Source: Mycosarcoma maydis
Taxonomy: Eukaryota; Basidiomycota; Ustilaginomycetes; Ustilaginales
Direction of reading: 5' to 3'
DNA length: 64,000 bases
Assembly (NCBI RefSeq): GCF_000328475.2
Contig: NC_026489.1
Location: forward strand, 434,001 to 498,000
The notes under the pieces are model-generated. The model did not search any database. It was not told the origin of the DNA and saw nothing but the letters and a program-made list of their open reading frames with translations. Within the stretch, counting starts at the first letter, position 1; every line of letters begins with the position of its first letter. This document shows, in pieces, positions 31,268-41,931 of the stretch. The position numbers and the translations under genes are program-made.

Positions 31268-33356
31268 ATGTGGCCTCAATACCACGTTGCGAATGGATGT
31301 GCCACGTCCCTGTCTCATATACCCTCGGGTGGCAACCAGTCTTCTGTAGACGTATCATTCGACCCGAAGCATACAGAGCAATACGGCAAGAGCCTGAATG
31401 AAGCTGAAAAAGAGCGACTCAGCTCGCCCGACTCGTGTGAGAACACGGACAAGCCGGGCAACGATGACCTGAATCAAGTGCACGAGAATGTCGGAACTGA
31501 GTCTTGACGAGAAACCTGACACGAAGCTTCCTGGGGCTCTGATCACGATCCACGAGTCCTACCGCCCGCCCTCGACCAGATCATACTGCAGTCAGAGCGC
31601 AAGCAAGTCAGCATCTCTGAATGGTGAGACACGAGTACGGAGCACAGACGTCGGACACGGAGAAACCCTTCCTGTTAACACACATAGTTCGAAATTCGTG
31701 ATTCGTGATGGCTCCCGCGTGCCGCAGAAGAAGCCTCGGAAAAAAGTCTGAGTGCGGGCTCGCTAAGCGAGAGATGGTCAACCACTTGAAGCTTCACCGC
31801 TAACTCATACCAAAAGGGTGTCTAGACAACCAATCGGATTTGGATTGTATCCTTCAACTCAACCACGATCCATACGCAATTCACACCCATGACCCGTGAC
31901 TCATAATAGCCTCATGACGATTCCAATTTCAACGGGCACACAGTAGCACCGCTCATCAAATCCTGTCCTCGGAAGCATCGGCATTGTTGGTCGGTAGTTA
32001 AAATTCAACCTTCGGCCTATCTATTCGAGAGAGGCAGGTTCCGTTGAGGTACAGTATGTGGAGCCTCAGCCATTAAAGCTCAGTTCGACTTTGGCTGGCA
32101 AGTGACTTTTCGCTCAGCACATTGACGATTGGAACATATTCTTCGGAGCTGCATCAGTCGGATTCGACAGGCATCAGGCACGTCAGATAGACAGAAGCCT
32201 GAAGGGGACACAAGTTAACGCCTAGATTTTTTTTTTAGGAGGACCGAGGATGAAGAGGCCAAGTCACGAGTGTGAATTCCTCTCCAATGGAAGCTGAATG
32301 GAGAAACACATGCGATTACCATGACGATCGGATCTTTTTTAGAGTCTTGGTACTTGTTGCTGTATCAGTTCGGCTTCTATGCGTAAGTCAGTACCCAAGC
32401 GGAATACTTTCGTTGTAAGATAGCACAGGCCTTGCTGGCGTATGCATCGGTGGCTCTCTTTCAGAGTGTCACAACGGGGACAAGCGCCCAAGCAGAACGT
32501 CCAGCCAAACACTAAATAACTAATTCGTGAAACCTACCTGACGACCTGAAACGTGAAATGATTTCTCATAATTTAACTTTATACAGTCCCGCAGCTCTGT
32601 TTGACAGCTCCTTGCGGTCATTACCCCAAAAAGAGAAAAAAGTCCCCGCGATTCTGCACGTCGCCTCGCTTAACATGGAGATTCTGTCATCGTGACCGTT
32701 ATTGAGCTCGGGTAGACTATCAAACGTGAGTTTCGTGCTTCGATCGGTTCTTCGATGTGCCGAGCACAGAGAATACCTCCGCATAACTTACAAGGAAGCT
32801 GGGGCGTCTGGTCTGTCGCGCCTGCCGGTAAGATGGACCTAAGTTACTGCATAAAACGTGCAGTCTTCAAACTTGGGGCTATGTGGTCAAATGAGCTTGC
32901 AGGCAGCAACGGATGACACTGCATACGCTCAGTCCCCACACGGGTCAGCAAGTTGGGCTGCCGCGGCTTCCTCATCGACTTGCTACATGTCGAATGCGCT
33001 CACTCCTCTAACCGTCATGTATAAGAGCTTGGTTTGCGAGTCGCTGTGTCCAACAGTACCTCTGCGTTCAAGCCCCTTTCATTTACCCACAAGGGCGTCC
33101 CGTGCTCTGCACACGATTGACGTGTGACTCATCTAGCAACCTAGGTTGTCTATGAAACCCTCACCTTTACTTCAACCCTGCCGACATACCAGCCTGTATT
33201 GCTTTGATCAACATTGGGAGGGCTTTTCAATTTCATTTAAACCTGGGAGAAGAGAGACCTGTACGCTATCGAGAACCCCACGTCTTCAAGAACTCGCCCG
33301 GTCGCTTGATTCTCTCCTCATCATCCACTTCAGCTCTTTAACCGAACTTGTCGGGG
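31268..33356. other. Long intergenic region before the esterase gene
   Basis: Short frames just after the 31267 stop (to 31751) have no domain and look like chance ORFs. One ATTCGTGATTCGTGAT motif lies near 31693. A TATAAG sequence at 33020 is about 335 bp before the esterase ATG. No supported gene in 2.1 kb. Confidence 0.5.
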
Positions 33357-35582
33357 ATGAAGTGCTTCGCCCCTGCCTTCGGTGGCATTCTCGCCGCCTT
33401 CATGCTGGGTAGTCAGATCGGCCATGCTGCACCTTCTACCTTTTCTGCGCGAGACAACTCACAAGCCAGTACTGATGCCGCTGTCAAGCAAGCCGATCTC
33501 GGCCCCATTCACATCCTCTTCCAGAACGATCTCAGCACGAACGCTTCAACCGGAGCCCTTCTCCTTCCACAGGCGGTCGCCCCGAATAGCGCTTCGCAGA
33601 TCTGTCAGCGTCTAGGCGAGAGCTTGTTCCCCTTCGACGAGTCGCTCCAAGGTGGTATCGGATCGGACCTGGTCTCCCAGTTCGACTATTTGCGATATGC
33701 GGGCACGATCGGCTGGTGGGACACCTTCTGGCTTGATGGCGGTGATAGCAATGTGGTTGCGTACAAGGCTAGTCGTGGCGCTGTTCGGAGCTATGGTCAC
33801 GGTGAGAAGCTGGGCGTCCTTTGCACGCACACTGCCAAGCCGACTGTGGTGTCACGCACCAACTCGTACGCTGACCAAGAGGAAGGCTCTGTGGAGGCTG
33901 ACAAGCGGGTTTCTGTCCAGGCTGGCGATTATACGCTTACGGGATTTCGAGACAGGCGATCGTGGAGATTCTTAGGTATTCCATTCGCAGACGCACCCGT
34001 AGGAGCCAAGCGATTCATGCACGCTACCGCTTACACGGGCGACAAGATCCTCGACGCTACAAAATACCGCAACGCCTGTGTCCAGGCAACTACCCCGCTC
34101 GGCCCCACGCCTTTGGGCGAAGACTGCCTCAACCTCAACATTTACACTCCTACACTCGGATCGTCCGGCAAGAACGGGCTCAAACCTGTCCTTGTCGCCA
34201 TCTACGGTGGAGCGTTCATCTCTGGTCGCAACGCACTCCATTCGTACGACGGTGGCAATCTCGCTTCTCGCTCCGACATTGTCGTCGTCATGATCAACTA
34301 CCGTCTCGGTGCACTGGGCTGGCTCGCTTCGGCTCAAGACCTTCCGGGCAATGCCGGGCTGAGCGATCAGATCCTGGCTTTGAAATGGGTCAAGCGACAC
34401 ATTGCTGCTTTTGGAGGTGATCCGGATCGGATCACGATCGGCGGCCAGTCGGCAGGTGCTCAGAGTGTCTCAGCGTTGCTCTCTAGTTCGCACGCCAAGG
34501 GATTGTTCAGGGCAGCATTCATGATGTCCAATCCCTGGATACCCTGGGCGAGTCGATCGGTGCAGACCAAGTACGTTACACCTGCCGTGGCGGGTAGTTT
34601 GGGATGCCCTACAAGTGGAAAAGAGATGGTCGAATGTTTACAGAAAGTGCGAGACCCTGCCAAATTTGTGCAAGGAGAACCATTTACGAATGCGACTAAT
34701 GCGATCACAGTTGCGCTGTCCAAGGCAGCTGACTCCAGTCTCTTCTTATCGTCGCTGGAACCTTTTTTGCCTACACCGGACGATTTGCTCGACGATCACA
34801 TCTTCTACCTCGCTGGCAATGGCACCATCCCGAATCGAGTGCCGATTCTGGTAGGAACAACTTCGGGAGAAGGAACGCCCTTCATCTATTCCGAGCTTAA
34901 CGAAACCATACCCAATTCGCAAGCTGCACTCGATAAAACTTTCACTCTTCTCTACGATCCCGAATTCATTCCCCAACTCGACCAGTCGGGCTTCTTCAAG
35001 CTCGACGCTTCTAACAACGACAGTGTACGGGAGGTGGTGAGCACCGCTTTCATGTACAACTTTTTCACGTGCCCCACCCAACGTATCGTGAACACGGCAC
35101 AGCAGACAGGTCAGTTTCCCAAAGTATACCTGTACGAGACTGATTCGGGCTACACAAATACAGAGGATGTGCCAGCCAAGTGCGCAGCGGAAGCGACAGG
35201 CGTACAAGTGTGCCATGGCGACGATCTCAAGAACGTCTTCGGATCTCTGAATTACGAAGGTCTCGAGGTGTCCCGTGAGTATCTGGATTTTGTTAGCTAC
35301 ACCACGGATGCGTTTAGCGCTTTTGTGCGATCCGGAACGCCCAACCCAAGCGATGCTTATTTGAAGGCGCGAGGTAGGAGCTATACGTACACGCACAATG
35401 TTCAGCGCCACAACCCATGGAAGGCGTTCAGGGAACCACTGTTGCAGGACTCCGAGCAGAAGACGCAGTATCTATCTGCGCCAAACGGCGTAACGAGAGG
35501 TGCGGTACCGCATAGAGAGGCATGCGATTTCTTTGTCAGCAACGGAAAGCTGACAAATCAGAAGCTGGACAACTCTCTCTAG
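33357..35582 (+). CDS. Secreted type-B carboxylesterase/lipase with N-terminal extension
   Basis: The ATG at 33357 gives 741 residues. MKCFAPAFGGILAAFMLGSQ is a signal peptide, probably cut after GHAAP. Residues ~190-735 are a carboxylesterase domain of the alpha/beta-hydrolase fold. The nucleophile is Ser365 in GGQSAGA, the acid probably Glu in GTTSGEGTPF, and the His in CHGDDLKNVFG. GEDCLNLNIYTP and GGAFISGRN (oxyanion region) are also present. The enzyme should hydrolyse esters or lipids outside the cell. Unusual is an extra ~150-residue N-terminal part (ICQRLGESLFPF, then YLRYAGTIGWWDTFWLDGGD) before the usual start of the domain (YTLTGFRDRRSWRFLGIPFA). It converges with another secreted-protein gene 330 bp away. 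Confidence 0.92.
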   Translation: MKCFAPAFGGILAAFMLGSQIGHAAPSTFSARDNSQASTDAAVKQADLGPIHILFQNDLSTNASTGALLLPQAVAPNSASQICQRLGESLFPFDESLQGGIGSDLVSQFDYLRYAGTIGWWDTFWLDGGDSNVVAYKASRGAVRSYGHGEKLGVLCTHTAKPTVVSRTNSYADQEEGSVEADKRVSVQAGDYTLTGFRDRRSWRFLGIPFADAPVGAKRFMHATAYTGDKILDATKYRNACVQATTPLGPTPLGEDCLNLNIYTPTLGSSGKNGLKPVLVAIYGGAFISGRNALHSYDGGNLASRSDIVVVMINYRLGALGWLASAQDLPGNAGLSDQILALKWVKRHIAAFGGDPDRITIGGQSAGAQSVSALLSSSHAKGLFRAAFMMSNPWIPWASRSVQTKYVTPAVAGSLGCPTSGKEMVECLQKVRDPAKFVQGEPFTNATNAITVALSKAADSSLFLSSLEPFLPTPDDLLDDHIFYLAGNGTIPNRVPILVGTTSGEGTPFIYSELNETIPNSQAALDKTFTLLYDPEFIPQLDQSGFFKLDASNNDSVREVVSTAFMYNFFTCPTQRIVNTAQQTGQFPKVYLYETDSGYTNTEDVPAKCAAEATGVQVCHGDDLKNVFGSLNYEGLEVSREYLDFVSYTTDAFSAFVRSGTPNPSDAYLKARGRSYTYTHNVQRHNPWKAFREPLLQDSEQKTQYLSAPNGVTRGAVPHREACDFFVSNGKLTNQKLDNSL

Positions 35583-35912
35583 ATGGGGTGGTTGGAGGAG
35601 GAGAGAAAGAGGTGTACATGGAGGATTCTAGGTGTTGATATAAACATAATCTAAAGTTGGTGAAAAAGTCTTTTGATAAAACGGGAACTCTTTCAACTCG
35701 ACCGTGTCGCCTCGAAATTGATGAGCTTTCTCATGCCACACGCTATGCAAGGAAACGGGATGAAGTTCAACGGCAAGTTTCGCAAATTCAAAAACGGGGA
35801 GAGCGGCGATGACAACGAGAGGTGGCACCAGGCGCAATCGGGCAATTCAAGACTTCAATTCCATCGTCTGACGAGCCGACAGAAGGAAGAGGAGAGACCA
35901 AAGAGATTTTCT
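35583..35912. other. Convergent intergenic region between two secreted-protein genes
   Basis: It holds the two 3' ends. No gene or repeat of note. Confidence 0.5.
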
Positions 35913-37010
35913 TCAAGCCGAGACAATGGGCGCAGTCTTGGACTTGTGCATGTGAGCAGGTTTCTTGTTTTGCTTGGCTTGAGGGTGAGCAGATTTGTCC
36001 GCGGTCTGCTTGTGAGCCGTCGACGGCTTTTCGCCTTGCTTGTGCTTGTTGACCAGGTGACTGTGGTCACTTTTGTTCCTCTTACCATCAGAGTCCTTGT
36101 GGGCAGCTGGTCCCTTCTTAGTCTTGCTATTCTCCTGAGTGTCGGAGTGCTTTTTAGGCTCATTGGCGCGCTCGGTAAGCTTGCCATCAGAGGGGGCAGT
36201 CTTTTTGTGGTGCTCGGCGGGGTGTTGCTTGTGGGATTGATGTTTCTTCTCACCCTCCTTGTCGTGCTTGTGCACAGCATCTTTGTGCGAGTGAGCAGGC
36301 TGCTTCTTGTGAGTGACCTCCTTGTGATGAGCAGGCTTCGTTTGGGGCTTGGCCAACTGGGCGCGCTCGACGACTTTGTCTTCGGTGGCTGGTTTCTCAG
36401 ACTCTTCAGCGGGAGTGCTCTTGTGAGCGGTGGGCTGCTTTTCACCATGCGTACCCTTATTAGCCTCGTGGCCACGATGGCCATGTTTGTCGACAGAATT
36501 CTTCTTGTGTGCGGAGGACTGCTTTTTGCTGTGATTGTGCTTGTTGACTGCCTGACTGTGACTGATATTGTGCTTATCAGCACTAGAGTTCTTGTGATCA
36601 GACGACTGCTTCTCATTCTGCTTGTGCTTGTTCACCTCCTGATCCTTGTTGTCATTTTTCTTCTTGTCAGAGGCCTTGGGAGGCTTGGCTTGGGCATCTC
36701 GCTTCTGTGGCTTGACTGACTTGACCAGCTCGACGAGCTTGTCGGCAGACTTGTCGCCGCCGTAGAGCTTCCTCACCTGCTTCTCGCCAAACTGGTCCTC
36801 GACGTCCTTGTGGAGTGAAGCAAGGCGGGGTAGCTCGGCGGCATAGTCAGTAGCAAAGCTCGGGTCAGACGGGTTAGCGTGCTCGAACTTGCTTATGAGG
36901 TTGAGCATCTGAGGCACTTTGCCTTCATCTGCGCCGGTGGCGATAGCGGAGTTGGCGGAGACGTAAGCCGCGGCAATGAAGGCGAAAGAAAGGAGGGAGA
37001 GGAACTTCAT
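35913..37010 (-). CDS. Secreted Lys/His-rich repeat protein
   Basis: This 365-residue protein starts at the ATG at 37010. MKFLSLLSFAFIAAAYVSA is a signal peptide. Residues ~20-100 form a small conventional domain (VPQMLNLISKFEH, then DVEDQFGEKQVRKLYGGD). After a possible Kex2 site (PQKR-DAQ) near residue 106, the rest is extremely rich in Lys, His, Gln, Ser and Asp. It contains imperfect repeats around NKHKQNEKQSSDHK, NKHNHSKKQSSAHK, NKGTHGEKQPTAHK and NKHKQGEKPSTAHK. I do not recognise a family. Secretion, basic charge and many His suggest cell-wall, polyanion or metal binding, or a secreted effector. All of that is inference. Confidence 0.82.
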   Translation of the reverse strand: MKFLSLLSFAFIAAAYVSANSAIATGADEGKVPQMLNLISKFEHANPSDPSFATDYAAELPRLASLHKDVEDQFGEKQVRKLYGGDKSADKLVELVKSVKPQKRDAQAKPPKASDKKKNDNKDQEVNKHKQNEKQSSDHKNSSADKHNISHSQAVNKHNHSKKQSSAHKKNSVDKHGHRGHEANKGTHGEKQPTAHKSTPAEESEKPATEDKVVERAQLAKPQTKPAHHKEVTHKKQPAHSHKDAVHKHDKEGEKKHQSHKQHPAEHHKKTAPSDGKLTERANEPKKHSDTQENSKTKKGPAAHKDSDGKRNKSDHSHLVNKHKQGEKPSTAHKQTADKSAHPQAKQNKKPAHMHKSKTAPIVSA

Positions 37011-37146
37011 CTTTATGCTTGAAATCGCTGTGTAGCTGTGATGGAGATTTAAAGAGGGGAGGAAAGTAGGGGTAGGATGAGGGATGTTTGGGAGAGTGGG
37101 AACTGTTTGTTGATGGGAGGAGCATGACGAGCAGCTACGCCGTAAT

Positions 37147-37156
37147 GGGGGAGGGT
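37147..37156 (-). promoter_or_regulatory. Possible TATA element of the Lys/His-rich gene
   Basis: TATAAATATT lies about 137-146 bp upstream of the minus-strand ATG at 37010 and reads AATATTTATA on that strand. Position and sequence fit a TATA-like element. Weak evidence. Confidence 0.3.
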
Positions 37157-38230
37157 ATAAATATTGGATGTACTAGCTGAAAACTCAGTAGGCTGGGCTG
37201 CGTCAACTCGCCAGGGACGGGAGTGCATCTCACACGGGAATGAACAGGCTAACAACAGGCTTCGTGCATGCAAAAGACTGGTATGAATGAAAACGCATGG
37301 ATCTGGCAAAGGGCGGAGGATGGTGGGTGTGTTTTGGCAGCTAGGCAGAAACGGACAGCCATGGGCCTCGGGGAACAGCAATGCCGACTCGAACCACAGC
37401 GGGTGTGCATTTGCTGCGGACTACATCTGTCACGACCACGGTTCGTTTAGCTGATGAGCGATATATCAACCCCCTTGCTGGACCCCCTTTTGAGCTTCTG
37501 ACTTTGATTTTGGTGTTGGTGTTAGCCATCGTGCATGTGACTGGACAAGAACCGTTGATGTAAAGGGTATCGTGGGCGGGCCGACGGTTCGGCTAAGGAA
37601 GCAATTCTTTGGTTCTGTTCTTGAAAATCCAAATTAGAAACTCAGCGGAAACGCGCAAAAGTCACAGATTCATGACGTGTGAACCACGAAAATAAACACA
37701 CGTGACCACACAATCACGAGTCACTCGTGACTGTACAAGATTCGTGATTGTTTTGACTGTGTGGTTTTTGCTGTCAAGATTCCACGCACCGCGTCGATCG
37801 CCTCTCGTCGTGGCTCCTCGCAAAAGTGGGTGGTAGAGGGTGGGATGGCGATGGTCTTGTGTGTGTACTGTACTGTCACGCGCCCGTTCCGAATGGTCCA
37901 TCTCGAATCACATCAGTGCAAAAAGGCTTTTGGAACTTTTCAGATCGTCCTTTGTGCCTGGCCCACTGTGCCGCGTTTGCGCTGCCAACCACATCGGCGT
38001 CAAAGGGGGCGGGCGATCCAAGTTATAGTAACGCAATGTAATCAGTAACCCTATGAAGATGATCTGGATTGTCGATTTTGCAATAGTGCAGCGTGAAGAC
38101 GTCGGATTCCCACCACAAGCGGCGATATTACTGTAGCTCGGTGTCGGAGAGCAAGTTGATCCAAGCTCAATGGTCCACTCTCAACCGCTGTTGCCATCTT
38201 GCTTGATAAATCAATTGCAGAAGGGTGAAA

Positions 38231-38485
38231 ATGACTCTGCATGCGATTCTTGCCGTTGCGGTGCAGTGCAGTATTTGTCGGTATGCACTACAGCAGAGTT
38301 TCGACTTTCGAGGGCAGAAATTGGACAACGTACCAGAAGCACCAAAGCACCGAAGCATGAAGGTGTTGGTCACCCAGATCAGCGTAAGCGTTCTGTTGGC
38401 CCTGGCGAGCGTGTTCGGGGTTTCGACGATCAAAGCGACACAACAAAGGGAGGTTGACCCCGAACCACCAACGAACTCTCTGTGA
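38231..38485 (+). CDS. Doubtful small membrane protein
   Basis: An ATG at 38231 opens 84 codons: MTLHAILAVAVQCSICRYAL at the start, then a hydrophobic helix LVTQISVSVLLALASVFGV, then a polar tail ending EPPTNSL. The hydrophobic segments look more protein-like than the other short frames nearby. I recognise no family and there is no further support. It could be chance, or an exon of a larger gene. Confidence 0.25.
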   Translation: MTLHAILAVAVQCSICRYALQQSFDFRGQKLDNVPEAPKHRSMKVLVTQISVSVLLALASVFGVSTIKATQQREVDPEPPTNSL

Positions 38486-38863
38486 GGCTGCTTCTCTTGT
38501 TTGCATTTTCAAGCAGCTGTACCCTTTGACCTGCTTTTCTGTTGTGATTGCTCACCATTTCGTTCGCGATGACTAGTCTAGCATCAGTGCGCGAAATGGG
38601 CTCTGTTCAGGACCCGTCACCCACGAGCGATCACATAAGCTGGATCAAACAGGCATGAACAATGAAACCAGAGCCGCCGGTCTCGCTCGCGGCTTCAGAG
38701 GTATAGGCATGCAGCCCGGTCATGGCGCTGAATCGAATCACGAATCGCTGTGACCTTCCAACTCAGATCTCGCGCGACATGCAAGGCCGTGGGCGCACAC
38801 ACTCGCAACCCTGAGTTAGCGCACGCATCGTGCATAACTTAGCAAAATGTGAGATTCACGACT

Positions 38864-38905
38864 TTGCGTGTTGCGTGTTGCGTGTTGCGTGTTGCGTGTT
38901 GCGTG
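38864..38905. repeat. Tandem 7-bp array (TTGCGTG)6
   Basis: Six perfect copies of TTGCGTG, followed by degenerate TGCGTG TGCGG. It lies just before a GAATTCACGAATCAC motif. Confidence 0.95.
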
Positions 38906-39616
38906 TGCGTGTGCGGGTTGGAATTCACGAATCACAAAAGTCACGAGTGACGATACACAGAAAGCTCCAAGCTTTGTCCTCGCCTCTCCGTGTTCCGTGC
39001 TCAGCAACCACCTCGTCTCGCACTGACCAGTTAAAATCAAAATAAAAAATCACGAAGATGGATCGTGATGTGTGAACAAATTCCATAAACCGTGTCAGAT
39101 TTCGAGCTTGAAGTTCACTCACAACTTACTCCACACTCGTGACTTGTCACTCTGCTCACTTGTGGCTTGCCTGCTGTATTCACGATTTAAATCTGAATCG
39201 TGAAGGTGTGTGCTGTGTTCTGCAGGTGCTGTGCGCGGCTGTGCGCTCAGGGTCACTCAAAGGGAAGCGCGGACCCTAAATTCCGTCAATCACGAATAGC
39301 GCCGATTCACGATTCACAGGTTGGACCTTCCCATTCTTCTAATTTGCCTACTTGCCTCATCGTACCCTTCCGCGTCTCCTCTTTCGTTCACCCACTTCCC
39401 CTTTGATCCGCTCGAGACTGCATCGATCAACCACATAGTTCGTCTCGCTTGCTTAGGCCTACTGGTAGAACGTTGTCCCTCGCAAAACTTTGTTCCGACA
39501 TCAACTCCAGCAAACTCATAAGCTGCACTGGTCTCCGTCGCTCGCTGCATACATCCTTCTGACATCGCTTCTCTGCTCTCTGCACCGCGGTCTCCACCTA
39601 GTCAAACCCGCCCAAC

Positions 39617-41770
39617 ATGGCGGACTCAGGCAAGGATGCCAAGTTCTTCCAGCGAGGCAAAGTCGACGAGCTGCGCACCGAGCTCAATGCCGACAAGAAG
39701 GACAAGGGCTGGGTGCGCAAAAAGGCGGTGCTCAAAAAAATCATTGCCAACGCCACCATGGGCAACGACATGTCTGCACTTTTCCCGGACGTAGTGCAGT
39801 GCATGAACATCCAGGTGCTCGAGATCAAGAAGATGGTGTACCTCTACCTCATCAACTACGCACGTGCCAAACCGGATCTCGTATCCAACGCAGTGCCCGG
39901 GTTTCTTTCGGATTGCAACGATCGAAATCCGCTCATCCGCGCGCTCGCCATCCGAACCATGTCCTACATCCACGTACCCACCGTGCTAGCAGCGTTGATC
40001 GATCCTTTGAGGCATTCACTCAAAGATGCAGATCCATACGTGCGCAAAACGGCGGCCATCTGCGTCGCAAAGCTCTACATGCACGACAAGCGATTGATGG
40101 AAAAGCATTCCTTTATTGGTATGCTTCGTGACCTGCTCGCCGATGCCAATCCCACCGTTGTTGCCAACGCCGTCGCTGCGCTCGTCGAGATCTCGGAAAG
40201 GTCGGACAACATCCAGCTCAAGCTCAACCTCACCATCGCTTCCAAACTCGTCTCCGCTTTGGCAGAGTGTTCCGAATGGGGCCAGACGTACATTCTCGAA
40301 GCACTCATGTTCTTTGTCCCTTCGGACTTTGCCGATGCCGAGATATTGGCCGAACGCATCGCTGTTCGTCTGCAACACGCCAATTCCGCGGTTGTGCTCA
40401 CTGCCACTAAAGTCATCCTTTATCTGATGAACTACATTGCCAGTGCTGAGTTCAAGGAGTCGCTCTGTCGGAAGCTCTCTCCACCGCTCGTCACGTTGCT
40501 TTCTTCGGGGCCAGAGGTGCAGTACGTAGCGCTGCGAAACATTTTGCTCGTGATCCAGAGGAGACCTTTGGTTCTACAGAACGAAGTCAAAGTATTTTTT
40601 TGCAAGTACAACGATCCCATCTACGTCAAGATGGCCAAGCTCGAGATCATCTATCGGCTTGCCAACGAGCGCAATGTCGAGCAGGTGCTTGCCGAACTGC
40701 GCGAGTACGCTTCCGAGGTAGACGTCGATTTTGCGCGGAAAGCGGTGCGCAGCATCGGACGCTTGGCGATCAAGATCGAGTCTTCAGCGGACCGATGCAT
40801 CCAGGCGCTGCTGACACTCATCCAGACCAAGGTGAACTACGTGGTGCAAGAAGCGATCGTGGTGATCAAGGACATCTTCCGAAAATATCCGAACCGGTAC
40901 GAGAGCGTAATCGGTACGTTGTGCGACAACCTGGATAATTTGGACGAGAGCGAAGCCAAGGCGGCGATGATCTGGATCATCGGGCAGTATGCGGATCGCA
41001 TCGAGAACTCGGATGAGCTGTTGGAAGATTTCTTGTATACTTTTCTCGAAGAGCCAGTGGATGTGCAGTTGGCGCTGTTGACGGCAACGGTCAAGCTGTT
41101 TCTCAAGCGGCCTACGGCGGGAGGCGAGTTGGTGCCGAAAGTGTTGAAGTGGGCTACAGAGGAGGTTGAGAATCCGGATTTGAGGGATCGAGGATTCATG
41201 TATTGGCGACTGCTCTCGACCGATCCGGAAGCGGCGAGGGGGGTGGTGTTGGGTGCTAAACCGGCCATTAGTACCGAGACGGATCGGATGGATCGTCAAT
41301 TGCTCGACCAATTGCTTCTGCACGGTGCCAGCTTGGCGAGCATCTTTCATCGGCAACCGCAGACGTTTATCCGCAACGCCAAGGCGAGGTACATTCCGGA
41401 TTCGTCTGCGCTCGATGAGAGTGCACGTCGGTACGCTAGCGCTCATCTTTACAGCAAGCCACTCGCTCGAGCACCTGTTCTCAACACAACGCTCGAGACC
41501 AAGCCCGACGAAAAACTGCCCCTCTACGACCATGCTTCCACATCCCGCGCGCTCGCTGAACGCGACAAATCACATGGCCCGGACCACGACCATCTCCCAG
41601 ACCACCAACCAAATCATTTGTCCTCGTCGAAATCCTCGTACACCCCGCTCGGCGTCGACGACACCCAAGACGCTGACCCTTACGCTATGCTCGCCGACAA
41701 CTTCGGCTCCTCTTCCAATACGACGTATCTACCCGATCCGCCAACACCCAAGCCGTCCTTCCTCGATTAG
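39617..41770 (+). CDS. APL2: AP-1 complex beta subunit (beta-adaptin), short form
   Basis: This 717-residue protein starts at the ATG at 39617. It has the highly conserved beta-adaptin N-terminus ([16 protein letters not shown], then [18 protein letters not shown]) and the HEAT/ARM-repeat trunk through about residue 590 ([20 protein letters not shown], then [17 protein letters not shown]). The remaining ~130 residues are a hydrophilic Pro/Asp/His/Ser-rich hinge. No folded appendage (ear) domain follows, so the protein has the yeast-like short length rather than the ~940 residues of animal AP-1 beta. It should act in clathrin-coated vesicle formation at the trans-Golgi or endosome. AP-2 beta is the alternative, since the trunk is shared. 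Confidence 0.93.
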   Translation: MADSGKDAKFFQRGKVDELRTELNADKKDKGWVRKKAVLKKIIANATMGNDMSALFPDVVQCMNIQVLEIKKMVYLYLINYARAKPDLVSNAVPGFLSDCNDRNPLIRALAIRTMSYIHVPTVLAALIDPLRHSLKDADPYVRKTAAICVAKLYMHDKRLMEKHSFIGMLRDLLADANPTVVANAVAALVEISERSDNIQLKLNLTIASKLVSALAECSEWGQTYILEALMFFVPSDFADAEILAERIAVRLQHANSAVVLTATKVILYLMNYIASAEFKESLCRKLSPPLVTLLSSGPEVQYVALRNILLVIQRRPLVLQNEVKVFFCKYNDPIYVKMAKLEIIYRLANERNVEQVLAELREYASEVDVDFARKAVRSIGRLAIKIESSADRCIQALLTLIQTKVNYVVQEAIVVIKDIFRKYPNRYESVIGTLCDNLDNLDESEAKAAMIWIIGQYADRIENSDELLEDFLYTFLEEPVDVQLALLTATVKLFLKRPTAGGELVPKVLKWATEEVENPDLRDRGFMYWRLLSTDPEAARGVVLGAKPAISTETDRMDRQLLDQLLLHGASLASIFHRQPQTFIRNAKARYIPDSSALDESARRYASAHLYSKPLARAPVLNTTLETKPDEKLPLYDHASTSRALAERDKSHGPDHDHLPDHQPNHLSSSKSSYTPLGVDDTQDADPYAMLADNFGSSSNTTYLPDPPTPKPSFLD

Positions 41771-41931
41771 GCCCTTATACACCGTGCAACCGTGAATCCG
41801 ATGCATGCAAACCAACAGCCAAATGAACGTGTGTATATCGTGAATGGCATGTGTCTCATTGTTCATCAAAGTGCAGGGGTCGAAAGTATGCGATGTGAAA
41901 GTTCAAGTTCGGTCCTTGACAACGCCAGCTC

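Larger units (their letters stand above)
37011..39616. other. Long divergent intergenic region
   Basis: 2.6 kb between the secreted repeat protein (-) and AP-1 beta (+). It contains a TATAAATA box candidate, an 8-bp-arm hairpin at 37714-37730, a (TTGCGTG)6 array at 38864-38905, an inverted repeat at 39179-39204, and several ATCACGAAT motifs (about 38736, 38922, 39288-39318). The only ORF with any protein look is a doubtful one at 38231. Confidence 0.5.

Noticed and set aside
31268..31751. Two short plus-strand ORFs just after the PGG-motif gene
   Set aside because: No domain, no start context, and 3'-untranslated position. They more likely lie in the 3' region of the preceding gene.
35673..36719. 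348-codon hydrophobic ORF on the plus strand
   Set aside because: It is antisense to the Lys/His-rich gene. Lys codons (AAG) read as Leu (CTT) and His codons as Val/Met on the other strand, which creates a false membrane-protein look. The minus-strand ORF has a proper signal peptide.
40784..41533. 249-codon ORF antisense to AP-1 beta
   Set aside because: Shadow of a strongly conserved coding frame.
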